Assembly (NCBI RefSeq): GCF_900207585.1
Contig: NZ_OAOP01000008.1
Coordinates: 1-64,000, forward strand
From: Bacillus oleivorans
GTDB taxonomy: Bacteria > Bacillota > Bacilli > Bacillales > JC228
Direction of reading: 5' to 3'
DNA length: 64,000 bases
In this document: in pieces, positions 46,766-54,940 of the stretch
Numbering within the stretch: position 1 is the first letter of the stretch
How the letters are laid out: each line of letters begins with the position of its first letter
Made by a program: the position numbers and the translations under genes
The notes under the pieces: model-generated
Told to the model about the DNA's origin: nothing
What the model saw: the letters and a program-made list of their open reading frames with translations, nothing else
Databases searched by the model: none

Positions 46766-47566
46766 TTATACAATACGCTTTCTTATAGCTGCAGATAAGA
46801 AATCAATAACTGTAACAACGACAATGATTACGAGAATGATCATTCCCATTTCATTCCAATCACGATTTGATTTTGCAATAACAATCGCCGTTCCAATCCC
46901 GCCAGCCCCGACAATACCGAGGATGGTTGATGCACGGACATCGACTTCAAACCGGTAAATCGCATAGGACAAAAATTCAGGAATAATTTGTGGAATGATT
47001 CCGTGGAACATAATTTGAATCTTATTCGCTCCTGCAGCCTCCATCGCTTCCACTACTTGCATATCGATGGACTCTAATACCTCTGAGTACATCTTTCCAA
47101 GCATTCCTGTTGAGCCAATCGCAATTGCCAGAACCCCGGCAAATGGGGTAGGACCAACAGCCGCTACGAAAATAATGGCTAAGATAACATCTGGAAATGC
47201 ACGAATTGCACTTAAAATCCACTTACCGATTGTTGCAGCCACAACATTTTTAACCATATTTTGCGCTGCGAAGAAACCTAATGGAACAGCTAGTATAGCC
47301 GCCATTAAAGAGCCTACAAACGCAATATAAAGAGTTTGAATCATCGCATCTCTTACTTCGGCATAATCTTCTTTAAAATTAAGGTCAAATAATTTTGGAA
47401 TCACTCGGTCGAAGTTATTAAGCATTCGTTCGTATGATCTAGCCCACTCAATATTTATCCCCATAAATGTCCAAACATATAAAACAATAACAGCTATTAT
47501 TCCTATAGCTATTTTTGCTTTTTGCGATGAAGATTTTTTCTTTTTAGGAGGTACTATTAATTCCAT
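46766..47566 (-). CDS. phnE: Phosphonate/phosphite-type ABC permease PhnE (second)
   Basis: This 266-residue membrane permease has about six helices and the EAA loop EAMEAAGANKIQIMFHGIIPQ, which contacts the ATPase. VRASTILGIVGAGGIGTAI is the PhnE family signature. It pairs with the preceding permease as a heterodimer. Its ATG overlaps the stop of the first phnE by one base. Last of the four transporter genes. Confidence 0.92.
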   Translation of the reverse strand: MELIVPPKKKKSSSQKAKIAIGIIAVIVLYVWTFMGINIEWARSYERMLNNFDRVIPKLFDLNFKEDYAEVRDAMIQTLYIAFVGSLMAAILAVPLGFFAAQNMVKNVVAATIGKWILSAIRAFPDVILAIIFVAAVGPTPFAGVLAIAIGSTGMLGKMYSEVLESIDMQVVEAMEAAGANKIQIMFHGIIPQIIPEFLSYAIYRFEVDVRASTILGIVGAGGIGTAIVIAKSNRDWNEMGMIILVIIVVVTVIDFLSAAIRKRIV

Positions 47567-48378
47567 TAAATTAGAGCCTCCCTTAACTTCTTACTAATAT
47601 ACTCAATTATAATAACTAACACAAAAATGACGATAATAACACCCATAGCAGCTTCAAATTGTCTAAAGTTCAATAAGCTATTCAAGATTGTACCTATACC
47701 ACCTGCACCTACTAAACCTAGAACTACAGAAGCACGGATGTTAATTTCAAATACATAAAGGGTAAATGAAATAAATTGAGGTAAAACTTGAGGTACCACG
47801 GCGAATCCAATCGTTTGAATTGAGCCAGCTCCTGCAGCCTTCATTGCCTCAAGAGGGTTCATATCGATAGCCTCGATGGTTTCACTTATTAATTTTGCCA
47901 AAATACCTAAAGAGAAAATTATAAGAGCTAATATCCCTGGTAACACACCAATTCCAAATAAGCCTACAAATATAACTGCAAGAACAATATCCGGAATTGT
48001 ACGGAGAATATTCAAAACGACTCTTACAAATGTATAGAGATATTTATTGGTTGTAATATTACTTGCAGCTAACAGACATAAAGGAATCGTTAGAATTGCT
48101 GCTATTGTTGTGGCAATGACAGCCATTTGAATCGTTTCAGCTAATGATTCCCAAATTTGTTTAACAACTCCCCAATCAGGCGGGAAAAAGAAACCAAACA
48201 CACGCTGCATATCGGGAATCCCTTCAATAAGCTCAGGGACCGTAGATTCCGTCTTATATGCACTCCAAAAGTAAAATCCTAATACAACCGCGAAAATCGC
48301 CGTAACTTGGGCTTTTTTCTTTGCTGGAACAAGACTAGGCGCTTTTGCTTTTGAAGGTCCCTTCTTTTCTAAATTCAC
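47566..48378 (-). CDS. phnE: Phosphonate/phosphite-type ABC permease PhnE (first)
   Basis: This 270-residue permease has a basic N-terminus, a hydrophobic helix at about 25-45 and a transmembrane domain with EAMKAAGAGSIQTIGFAVVPQ (EAA loop) and IRASVVLGLVGAGGIGTIL. It is homologous to the next gene. The GTG start overlaps the phnC stop by 4 bp (GTGA). Substrate could be phosphonates, phosphite or phosphate esters. Confidence 0.92.
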   Translation of the reverse strand: MNLEKKGPSKAKAPSLVPAKKKAQVTAIFAVVLGFYFWSAYKTESTVPELIEGIPDMQRVFGFFFPPDWGVVKQIWESLAETIQMAVIATTIAAILTIPLCLLAASNITTNKYLYTFVRVVLNILRTIPDIVLAVIFVGLFGIGVLPGILALIIFSLGILAKLISETIEAIDMNPLEAMKAAGAGSIQTIGFAVVPQVLPQFISFTLYVFEINIRASVVLGLVGAGGIGTILNSLLNFRQFEAAMGVIIVIFVLVIIIEYISKKLREALI

Positions 48379-49148
48379 TCTAGGACACCCCCAAGCTTAT
48401 CTTCCTCTTGAATTGGACGCCCATAAATTTGTTCAAACGTTTTTTCTGTAACTTCTGGAGCAGGACCATCAAATACAATCTCACCAGCTCTCATACCAAT
48501 TATACGATCTGCATATTGCAGGGCCATATCAACATGGTGAAGGTTGACGATGGTTGTAATATTGTCCTCTTTATTAATCTTTCTTAAGTAAGTCATCACT
48601 TGATGTGAAGTTGGAGGGTCTAGTGAAGCAACAGGCTCATCTGCTAAAATATAATTTGGTTTTTGGGTTAAAACACGTGCAATACTAACGCGTTGCTGTT
48701 GCCCGCCACTTAGCTCATCTGCCCGGTTGTACAATTTATCTTCTATATTAACGCGCTTAAGATTTGCATACGCTAACGCGACATCTTCTTTTTTAAATAA
48801 GTTTAAAATACTTCTAAAAGTACCTGTGTAGCCTAATCTACCGGCTAACACGTTTTTAATCACACTTGAACGTTTTACTAAGTTATAGTTTTGAAAAATC
48901 ATGCCAATTTTCGTACGCAATTTACGCAAGTCATTGCCTTTGACCTTTAAGATATCTTGTCCATCTATCAATAATTCTCCACTAGTTGGTGTAACTAAAC
49001 GATTGATGCTACGAATGAACGTTGATTTCCCAGCTCCGGATAAACCGACGATAACCACAAATTCACCATCTTTAATTTCCACATTAATGTTTTTTAAACC
49101 CTCTGTTCCGTTAGGATACACAAGGGAAACGTTTTTAAATTCAATCAC
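48375..49148 (-). CDS. phnC: Phosphonate-type ABC transporter ATPase PhnC
   Basis: This 257-residue ATPase has Walker A GLSGAGKST (about 35-43), the Q-loop IFQNYNLV, the signature LSGGQQQRVSIARVL and Walker B YILADEPVASLDP. The PhnC-specific length and PTSHQVMTYLRKIN segment are present. It drives the PhnE pair. The GTG start follows GGAGGGG. A hairpin lies between it and phnD. Confidence 0.93.
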   Translation of the reverse strand: MIEFKNVSLVYPNGTEGLKNINVEIKDGEFVVIVGLSGAGKSTFIRSINRLVTPTSGELLIDGQDILKVKGNDLRKLRTKIGMIFQNYNLVKRSSVIKNVLAGRLGYTGTFRSILNLFKKEDVALAYANLKRVNIEDKLYNRADELSGGQQQRVSIARVLTQKPNYILADEPVASLDPPTSHQVMTYLRKINKEDNITTIVNLHHVDMALQYADRIIGMRAGEIVFDGPAPEVTEKTFEQIYGRPIQEEDKLGGVLE

Positions 49149-49188
49149 GGTTTAAACCCCTCCAAAGCTTAAAATTGTAACTTCCATA

Positions 49189-49218
49189 AAAGAGGGGAGA
49201 CTAGGCATCTCCCCTCTC
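49189..49218 (-). terminator. Intercistronic hairpin between phnD and phnC
   Basis: AGAGGGGAGA and TCTCCCCTCT form a perfect 10-bp stem around CTAGGCA; the minus strand continues with TTTTATGG. It is a partial terminator that would favour the binding protein over the rest of the importer. Confidence 0.7.
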
Positions 49219-49249
49219 AATCATATAACATTAAATATAATTATAAATA

Positions 49250-50179
49250 TTAGAAGGAAATGGAATCTTTAAATTGATTGTAAGTTTCTTCAACTACTTT
49301 GTATTCTTCGTGAGTAGCTTCAGTGATTCCAGTCCAGTTATAAACCTCATCCATAATTTTTAGCATTTCTTCATCTTCGTTGAAAGATAGGAAGATTTCT
49401 TTGATTTGAGCTTGAAGTTCATCATCAAGCTCTTTTGTAACAGAAATCGTATCATTAGGAATGTCAGCAGTATAGCCAATTACCTTTAATTTTTCCATAA
49501 CATCTGGGTAATCTTCTTCAAGTTCAGTACGAACATCATCAAAAGTAGTTGCCACGTCTGCATCTCCATCATAAACTGCAATCGCGGCAGTGTCATGAGC
49601 ACCTGCTGCAACTGTACCGCCAAAGAAGTTTTGCTCTAGATCTGCAGGACCTTCAAGTCCAAATTCATTAATTAACTGTGCTGCAGGGAAAAGGTAGCCA
49701 GAAGTAGATGTTGGATCCGCATATGCCCAAATTTTTCCTTCTAGATCTTCTAAAGATTCGATCCCAGAATCGGCACGAACTACATATTGAGCTTTGTAAG
49801 TACCGCTACCATAACGAACAGACTTAAGAATTACTTCAACATCATACTCTTGATTTGCTAATACATAACCAAATGCAGGAATAAATCCAATTTGAACTTC
49901 ATTTGAACCCATAGCTTCGATAAGAGCATTGTAATTTGTCATAACTTTTCCTTCTACTTCGATTCCAAGCTCTTCAGATAATCTGTTTGCTAGGGGTTTA
50001 ACCTTTGCGGAAATTTCACCTGAATCTTGTGAAGGCACGAATCCCATAACTAATTTTTCAGGTTTTTCTGAACCGCCTTCAGCATTTCCGTTATTACCAG
50101 CATCCTCTTCTGCAGTACCGCAGGCTGCGAGTACAAGTGCCAGTACGAGAACAAGCATAAGTCCAAAGACTTTCTTCAT
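49250..50179 (-). CDS. phnD: Phosphonate/phosphite-type substrate-binding lipoprotein PhnD
   Basis: This 309-residue lipoprotein has lipobox VLAAC (Cys20), then a Gly/Asn/Glu spacer. The type II periplasmic-binding fold shows GFVPSQDSGEISAKVKPLA, VQIGFIPAFGY and YADPTSTSGYLFPAAQL, the phosphonate-binding signature with the Ser/Thr pocket. It feeds PhnC/PhnE. The ribosome site is GGGAGGATT. The 50180-50583 gap upstream has no gene. It holds the promoter of the divergent Fsr-type gene and no evident PhoP box. Confidence 0.93.
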   Translation of the reverse strand: MKKVFGLMLVLVLALVLAACGTAEEDAGNNGNAEGGSEKPEKLVMGFVPSQDSGEISAKVKPLANRLSEELGIEVEGKVMTNYNALIEAMGSNEVQIGFIPAFGYVLANQEYDVEVILKSVRYGSGTYKAQYVVRADSGIESLEDLEGKIWAYADPTSTSGYLFPAAQLINEFGLEGPADLEQNFFGGTVAAGAHDTAAIAVYDGDADVATTFDDVRTELEEDYPDVMEKLKVIGYTADIPNDTISVTKELDDELQAQIKEIFLSFNEDEEMLKIMDEVYNWTGITEATHEEYKVVEETYNQFKDSISF

Positions 50180-50424
50180 CCCTAAATCCTCCCAGTATCT
50201 AATGATTTTTACAACCTCCCCTATTATGAATGAAAATTTGACAAATTTCCACAGGAATTATCAATTTTTACATAGTTTTTGTAATTTTAATGAAACATTA
50301 TACATAATATTGTTACGAGAATTAAAGATTAATTTAATCATCATAAAAATATGCCAGGTTTTTACGTAGATAAGTCTATCCATTTCTTTATTTGACTTGA
50401 TTAAGACTTTTCCGTGCTAAAGTC

Positions 50425-50433
50425 TGCTATAAT
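50425..50433 (+). promoter_or_regulatory. Extended -10 promoter element before the MFS gene
   Basis: TGCTATAAT is an extended -10 box with a perfect TATAAT core (50428-50433). No good -35 lies 17 bp upstream. The leader to the ATG at 50584 would be about 145 nt, long enough for regulation, but no known riboswitch was seen. Confidence 0.5.
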
Positions 50434-50583
50434 GTGGTTAAAGCTTACGGAAAAAGGTGGAATGGAAATACATATAAAGGCTAACCTTATAGTTTAAGAA
50501 CAAGATAAAAGAATCTGAGATTATTCTAAACAGATCCTCAATGTAAACAAACCGTTATACATATAAATGAAGAAGGTGCACAA

Positions 50584-51804
50584 ATGTCTAGCTATGCTTT
50601 ACAAAAAAAGGCAACTGAGGCCATATCGAAATCAACGAATGAACCTGTTTATCGTGTACTATTTTTAATTTCACTTTGTCATCTTTTAAATGATTCATTG
50701 CAATCTGTTGTAACAGCTATGTTTCCAATTTTAGAAAAGGAAATGAATTTATCCTATACGCAAATGGGTTTTATTGTCTTTTCACTTAATATCGTATCTT
50801 CCCTGATGCAGCCTGTGATTGGAATCATGTCAGATAAAAAACCGATGCCCTATGCATTGCCAGTTGGTCTTTCTTTTTCTTTCGTTGGAATGATCGGCTT
50901 ATCCGTCATTGATTCTTATATCGGGATGATTGTTTCTGTCCTTCTTTTAGGAATTGGCTCTGCAATCTTTCATCCAGAAGGGTCCCGGGTCGTTTACATG
51001 GCTGCCGGAAATAAAAGAGGCACTGCCCAATCTATTTTTCAAGTTGGAGGAAATACAGGGCAAGCTTTAGCGCCATTAATGGCAGCTTTTATACTTCTGC
51101 CATTGGGTCTGCAAAAGGGTACCTTTATTTTTGCCTTTGTCGCCTTAACTGCAGTAATTTGCCTAGTATTTGTTTCAAGATGGTATTCATTACAGCTCAA
51201 ATCGAACAACGTGAATTTAAAGAAAAATGCGGCCTCTATGGTCAATTCGAAGATAGATAAACGGGTAGGCTTGGTTCTTGTGATTCTTTTATTGTTCATT
51301 TTTACAAGAACCTGGTATCTTCAGGCCATAAGTAACTTTTATACGCTTTATTCCATTGATGTTTACGGATTCCAAATCAAAACTTCGCAGATTTATCTGT
51401 TTGCGTTCCTCGGCGCCGGAGCGCTCGGAACTTTCTTTGGAGGACCGCTAGCCGATCGATTTGGGAAAAAGAATATCATTTCTGCTTCCATTATCATGAC
51501 CATTCCGCTTGCTTTATTATTGCCGCATGTATATCCGATCCTTGCTTTTATTTTACTAGTCCTGATTGGATTTATATTAATGACTAGTTTTTCAGTTACT
51601 GTTGTATATGCTCAGGAATTAGTGCCTGGCCGCATTGGATTAATGTCGGGCCTTACAGTCGGATTAGCATTTGGTTTGGGTGCAGTCGGTTCGGTAGCAT
51701 TAGGAAATATAGCGGACATCATCGGTCTGCAAATGATGATGATATCCATTTCTTTTTTACCAATATTAGGGTTAATCACCTTCTTATTGCCGAAAAATGG
51801 GTAA
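50584..51804 (+). CDS. MFS exporter, Fsr (fosmidomycin resistance)-like
   Basis: This 406-residue major-facilitator protein has twelve hydrophobic helices. FSLNIVSSLMQPVIGIMSDKK between helices 2 and 3, and GPLADRFGKKNIISAS in the second half, are MFS loop motifs. ISLCHLLNDSLQSVVTAMFP is typical of the Fsr subgroup. Fosmidomycin is a phosphonate, so the position divergent from a phosphonate-type importer is suggestive; the true substrate is unknown. Confidence 0.82.
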   Translation: MSSYALQKKATEAISKSTNEPVYRVLFLISLCHLLNDSLQSVVTAMFPILEKEMNLSYTQMGFIVFSLNIVSSLMQPVIGIMSDKKPMPYALPVGLSFSFVGMIGLSVIDSYIGMIVSVLLLGIGSAIFHPEGSRVVYMAAGNKRGTAQSIFQVGGNTGQALAPLMAAFILLPLGLQKGTFIFAFVALTAVICLVFVSRWYSLQLKSNNVNLKKNAASMVNSKIDKRVGLVLVILLLFIFTRTWYLQAISNFYTLYSIDVYGFQIKTSQIYLFAFLGAGALGTFFGGPLADRFGKKNIISASIIMTIPLALLLPHVYPILAFILLVLIGFILMTSFSVTVVYAQELVPGRIGLMSGLTVGLAFGLGAVGSVALGNIADIIGLQMMMISISFLPILGLITFLLPKNG

Positions 51805-51899
51805 AAACAATTTATTTGCTCACCTTTGGGTGTTTAATGGATACTATACTATAGATAAAAATCAAAAGATCATATCATCAACTGTTGGGAGACCTGCAT

Positions 51900-52631
51900 A
51901 TGAGTGAAGTTTTAATAGGAAGTGTGCTTTCTGCACTTTCGACTGGGCTTGGGGCTTTGCTGATTTTGTTCTTACAAGATTCGCTGACACATAAAGTACG
52001 TGACAATTTACTAGCTTTTACAGCTGGTGTCATGATGGCGGCATCTATGTTGGGATTAATCCCTGATTCCCTTGATAGCGGCGGATTCTTCCCTATGGCA
52101 ATTGGGATCTGTCTAGGAGTCGTTTCATTAACCCTTCTAGAAAAAAACATCCCGCACATTGACCTTGACCATACAAAAACTGGGATTAAGTTTGATGAAA
52201 AAGCAATGTTAATCATTGCAGCAATTACGTTGCATAATATTCCGGAGGGTTTATCGGTTGGTGTCAGCTACGCTTCAGAATCCGAAGGAACCGGAAACCT
52301 AATTGCTTTTGCCATAGGCTTTCAAAATGCTCCAGAAGGGCTTTTAGTTGCCCTCTTCCTCATGACGCAAAAAATAAATAAATGGAAATCATTTTTTATC
52401 GCTACATTAACAGGAGCTATTGAGATTGTAACTTCACTTTTAGGTTATTACCTGACTTCGTTTGTTGATTTTCTTGTACCTTATGGTTTAGCATTTGCTG
52501 CAGGAGCTATGCTCTTTATTATTTACAAAGAACTGATTCCTGAAAGCCATGGTGACGGAAATGAGCGGACGTCTACTTACTCGTTTATTTTAGGTATTCT
52601 GTTTATGATTTTTCTTATTGAATTATTCTAA
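51900..52631 (+). CDS. ZIP-family metal transporter
   Basis: This 243-residue membrane protein has about eight helices. Its metal-binding helices read TLHNIPEGLSVGVSYASE and IGFQNAPEGLLVALFL, the conserved ZIP motifs. The family imports Zn, Fe or Mn. The ATG at 51900 follows GGGAG by 9 bp. It lies about 95 bp after the MFS gene and may be co-transcribed. Confidence 0.88.
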   Translation: MSEVLIGSVLSALSTGLGALLILFLQDSLTHKVRDNLLAFTAGVMMAASMLGLIPDSLDSGGFFPMAIGICLGVVSLTLLEKNIPHIDLDHTKTGIKFDEKAMLIIAAITLHNIPEGLSVGVSYASESEGTGNLIAFAIGFQNAPEGLLVALFLMTQKINKWKSFFIATLTGAIEIVTSLLGYYLTSFVDFLVPYGLAFAAGAMLFIIYKELIPESHGDGNERTSTYSFILGILFMIFLIELF

Positions 52632-52717
52632 TTAAACGGGCTATCAACCGTTCACACTGCCATCCATTCGTGAAAAAGAGCCGCTATTAGTTACAATGTT
52701 ATCGCGTTTTCTCAAGG

Positions 52718-52755
52718 GACCTGTCCCCTTTAGTAAAGGGGGCAGGTCTTTTTAT
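52718..52755 (+). terminator. Intrinsic terminator after the ZIP gene
   Basis: GACCTGTCCCCTT and AAGGGGGCAGGTC form a stem with one bulge around TAGTA, followed by TTTTTATTTT. Confidence 0.82.
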
Positions 52756-52840
52756 TTTGGAAAACACCCCTGTTTTTATACAAAATTCGCCAATTGAATT
52801 GATATTATTACCAATTTTTTAAAAAAATAGGAAAAATTTG

Positions 52841-52870
52841 TTGAAATTTTTATTCTCTATCATTTACAAT
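52841..52870 (+). promoter_or_regulatory. Probable rap promoter
   Basis: TTGAAA (52841-52846) and TACAAT (52865-52870) are 18 bp apart, a reasonable sigma-A promoter 48 bp before the rap start. No ComA box was recognised. Confidence 0.5.
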
Positions 52871-52917
52871 ATAGAAAAAGCAGACAATTAATAGATTCGG
52901 GGATGAGGTGTTTTTTG

Positions 52918-53994
52918 TTGAAGGTACTTGTTGCGGCTCACGAGGTTGCAAATGCCCTGACTCGCTGGCATGACTTTATTAAATTGGGCAATATTGCAAA
53001 AAGTGAGCAGCTAAAAGAGGAAGTTGAGCATCTGTTGACTGACATGGAAAAAAATCAGGACGTATTGCTTTATTACTCATTGATCGATTACAGGCACAGT
53101 CTTCTCTACAATAACACAAATGAGGCAGAGGAAAAGCTTCAAAATATTGATCCTGAGCATGAAATGAATGACTTACTCCTTTACTATTACTACTACTTCA
53201 AGGGTATGCACCAGTATAAACTTCAAAACTATCAAGAAGCTCTTTCCTACTATAACCAAGCAGAATTGTCACTAGAGAATCTATCTGATGAAATAGAGAA
53301 ATCGGAATTTTACTATAAAGTAGCAAGCGCCTATTACCACATGCGCCAATTTCTATTAGCGATTGATTATATTTTTAAAGCTATTTCCATTTATCAAAAC
53401 TATCCCTTATATAAAAGCAGAATTGCGGACTGTCACAATGTACTGGGACTTTGTTATTTAGGACGGAAAGAATATGAAAAAGCGGAAAAACATTTCAAGG
53501 AAAGCTTCGAAGTTGCAAAAGAGATTGGAGATAAAGACCTTCAGGTATTTTTAATGTATAACCTAGGTTACCTATATTCAGAGCAAAACCATTCAGATCT
53601 GGCTATTCAATTCTTATCTGAGGCTGCATCGAAAAAGTTTAGACTCCATAAAGTCTGTTATTTGCTTGCCAAGGAATTTTTAAAAATCGGCGATCGAAAA
53701 CTTGCTTATTTGCATATTAGCAAAGGCAAGGAAATTTGTCAGGAAATCAATAACGAAGAATATTTTCACCACCTAAAGGTTTTAGAATTGTTAGATTCTC
53801 CTCCACAGCATTTATTAAAGCGTGCAACCATTCAAATGAATAAAGTGTTGGATTATTTTCAAGAAGAAGGCTTACATGGGTTTGTGCATGATTATGCCAT
53901 AGAGTTTGGAAATCTGCTTTATAAATATCAGTATTATGAAAATGCTAGTCATTTTTATAATAGAGGAGTTAATTGTCAAACTTCTAAATCTTAA
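52918..53994 (+). CDS. rap: Rap-family aspartate phosphatase/TPR regulator
   Basis: This 358-residue cytosolic protein has an N-terminal three-helix bundle (1-75) and about six TPR repeats (from about 95, such as YNQAELSLENL and VLGLCYLGRKEYEKAEKHFK). MEKNQDVLLYYSLIDYRH keeps the catalytic Gln at position 47, as in Spo0F phosphatases such as RapH. It probably dephosphorylates Spo0F and delays sporulation, unless bound by its Phr peptide. The TTG at 52918 follows GAGGTG at 7 bp; the ATG at 52903 precedes that site. phr follows by 15 bp. Confidence 0.9.
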   Translation: MKVLVAAHEVANALTRWHDFIKLGNIAKSEQLKEEVEHLLTDMEKNQDVLLYYSLIDYRHSLLYNNTNEAEEKLQNIDPEHEMNDLLLYYYYYFKGMHQYKLQNYQEALSYYNQAELSLENLSDEIEKSEFYYKVASAYYHMRQFLLAIDYIFKAISIYQNYPLYKSRIADCHNVLGLCYLGRKEYEKAEKHFKESFEVAKEIGDKDLQVFLMYNLGYLYSEQNHSDLAIQFLSEAASKKFRLHKVCYLLAKEFLKIGDRKLAYLHISKGKEICQEINNEEYFHHLKVLELLDSPPQHLLKRATIQMNKVLDYFQEEGLHGFVHDYAIEFGNLLYKYQYYENASHFYNRGVNCQTSKS

Positions 53995-54009
53995 AAGGAG
54001 GAAGAAAAA

Positions 54010-54153
54010 ATGAACAAAGGGAGAAAACGCTATCTGTTCAAATTGGTCTTGCTAGGGGTATTGCTCGGTACAGCATTTGGATTTGGAGCAAGTGTTGACA
54101 TCGCGGAACATGGGGAAATCCGCGACGGTGAACATGGGGAAATCCGCGATTAA
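54010..54153 (+). CDS. phr: Phr signal-peptide precursor with duplicated C-terminal peptide
   Basis: This 47-residue precursor, too small for standard calling, directly follows rap. A basic N-terminus (MNKGRKRYLFK) and a hydrophobic core (LVLLGVLLGTAFGFGA) form an export signal. The tail contains EHGEIRD twice, at residues 33-39 and 41-47. Classical Phr precursors release a five- or six-residue C-terminal peptide that is re-imported by Opp and inhibits its Rap. Here two copies may be released. At DNA level 54106-54125 equals 54130-54149 over 20 bases. The ribosome site is AAAAGGAGG. Confidence 0.85.
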   Translation: MNKGRKRYLFKLVLLGVLLGTAFGFGASVDIAEHGEIRDGEHGEIRD

Positions 54154-54176
54154 ACAATGTAAATTAACTCCAAAGA

Positions 54177-54209
54177 AACCCCTCACTCCTGAATGGGAAT
54201 GAGGGGTTA
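54177..54209. terminator. Bidirectional terminator after phr
   Basis: AACCCCTCA and TGAGGGGTT form the stem, with an inner TCC/GGA. It lies between the convergent phr and spo0E. Confidence 0.82.
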
Positions 54210-54213
54210 TCAT

Positions 54214-54468
54214 TTAGGTAATAGGAAACATTTTTTGGAAAATCATAATCATTTGTTTTTGGACAACCCTTACTTCTGTAGACTTAGAAGCTGGCTTGTG
54301 ATCATTATATTCATTGATAAGCTTGTCCAATTCCTGACTATAGCGAACCGTTTGTTCATCCGTGTAGCCAAATTGATTGGCGGATTGAATCATTTGCTCC
54401 CGCTTTTGTTTTATTTTTAATACCATTTTATCTTCAAAACTAATTTTACGATCTGGAAAAGCGTTCAC
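54214..54468 (-). CDS. spo0E: Spo0E-family aspartyl-phosphate phosphatase
   Basis: This 84-residue helical-hairpin protein has the family signature SQELD at 44-48 in TVRYSQELDKLINEY. It removes phosphate from Spo0A and thereby opposes sporulation. The size fits Spo0E (about 85 residues) better than the smaller YnzD/YisI type. The position beside kinE and ykrP also fits B. subtilis. The GTG at 54468 follows GGGGGG by 8 bp. A longer frame to 54498 lacks a site. Two Spo0A boxes lie 235-285 bp upstream. Confidence 0.85.
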   Translation of the reverse strand: MNAFPDRKISFEDKMVLKIKQKREQMIQSANQFGYTDEQTVRYSQELDKLINEYNDHKPASKSTEVRVVQKQMIMIFQKMFPIT

Positions 54469-54701
54469 TATATGAACCCCCCTTTCACTTTCAAACATCT
54501 ATTAAAAGGCATTATTTTTCAATTTTGTTCATTAAACAATGGCCAGCACTTTAGGAATTAAGTATACATCCAATCAAACTGTCTACTGTGCCTAAAGCCT
54601 TGACCTGTCAACGATTCTTCTAAAAAAGCATCCTTTTGAATTATTACAAATTATTCTATTTTTGTAAATAGATTCACAAAACTAGACAATCTTTCTAATC
54701 A

Positions 54702-54750
54702 TTCGTCAAAATCCCCTATGAAATGTAGAGAATTTGCAACTGATTCGACA
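54702..54750 (-). promoter_or_regulatory. Two Spo0A boxes upstream of spo0E
   Basis: On the minus strand TGACGAA (54702-54708) and TGTCGAA (54744-54750) both fit the 0A box TGNCGAA. They lie in the same orientation, 42 bp apart (four helical turns), upstream of spo0E. They may give feedback from Spo0A to its own phosphatase. The surrounding 54500-54896 region has no gene. Confidence 0.5.
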
Positions 54751-54896
54751 TAAACAGCCATTAAATCTATCTATTTATAGGTAAATAGTCCTGAAATTTG
54801 AAATTTGTATACTATCAAAAATGAATAGGTACTTAGACTTAATTTACAAATGAATACAAAGACTCTGATCTTCTTTTGAAAACAATGAGGTAAACA

Positions 54897-54932
54897 GAAA
54901 AAAGAGACTACTCTAATGGTAGAATAGACTCT
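54897..54932 (-). terminator. Intrinsic terminator after kinE
   Basis: AGAGTCTATTCTA and TAGAGTAGTCTCT (minus strand) pair at 11 of 13 positions around CCAT, followed by TTTTTT. It separates kinE from the spo0E control region. Confidence 0.75.
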
Positions 54933-54940
54933 AGCATCCT

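Noticed and set aside
50180-50583. Pho box or riboswitch in the phnD/MFS intergenic region
   Set aside because: Only isolated TTACA-like words were seen, without the repeated 11-bp spacing of PhoP sites, and no known riboswitch core.
52640-52700. Possible fragment of the dispersed repeat (GCCGCTATTAG near 52681)
   Set aside because: Only about eight bases match a unit and no partner units occur at 50-bp spacing.
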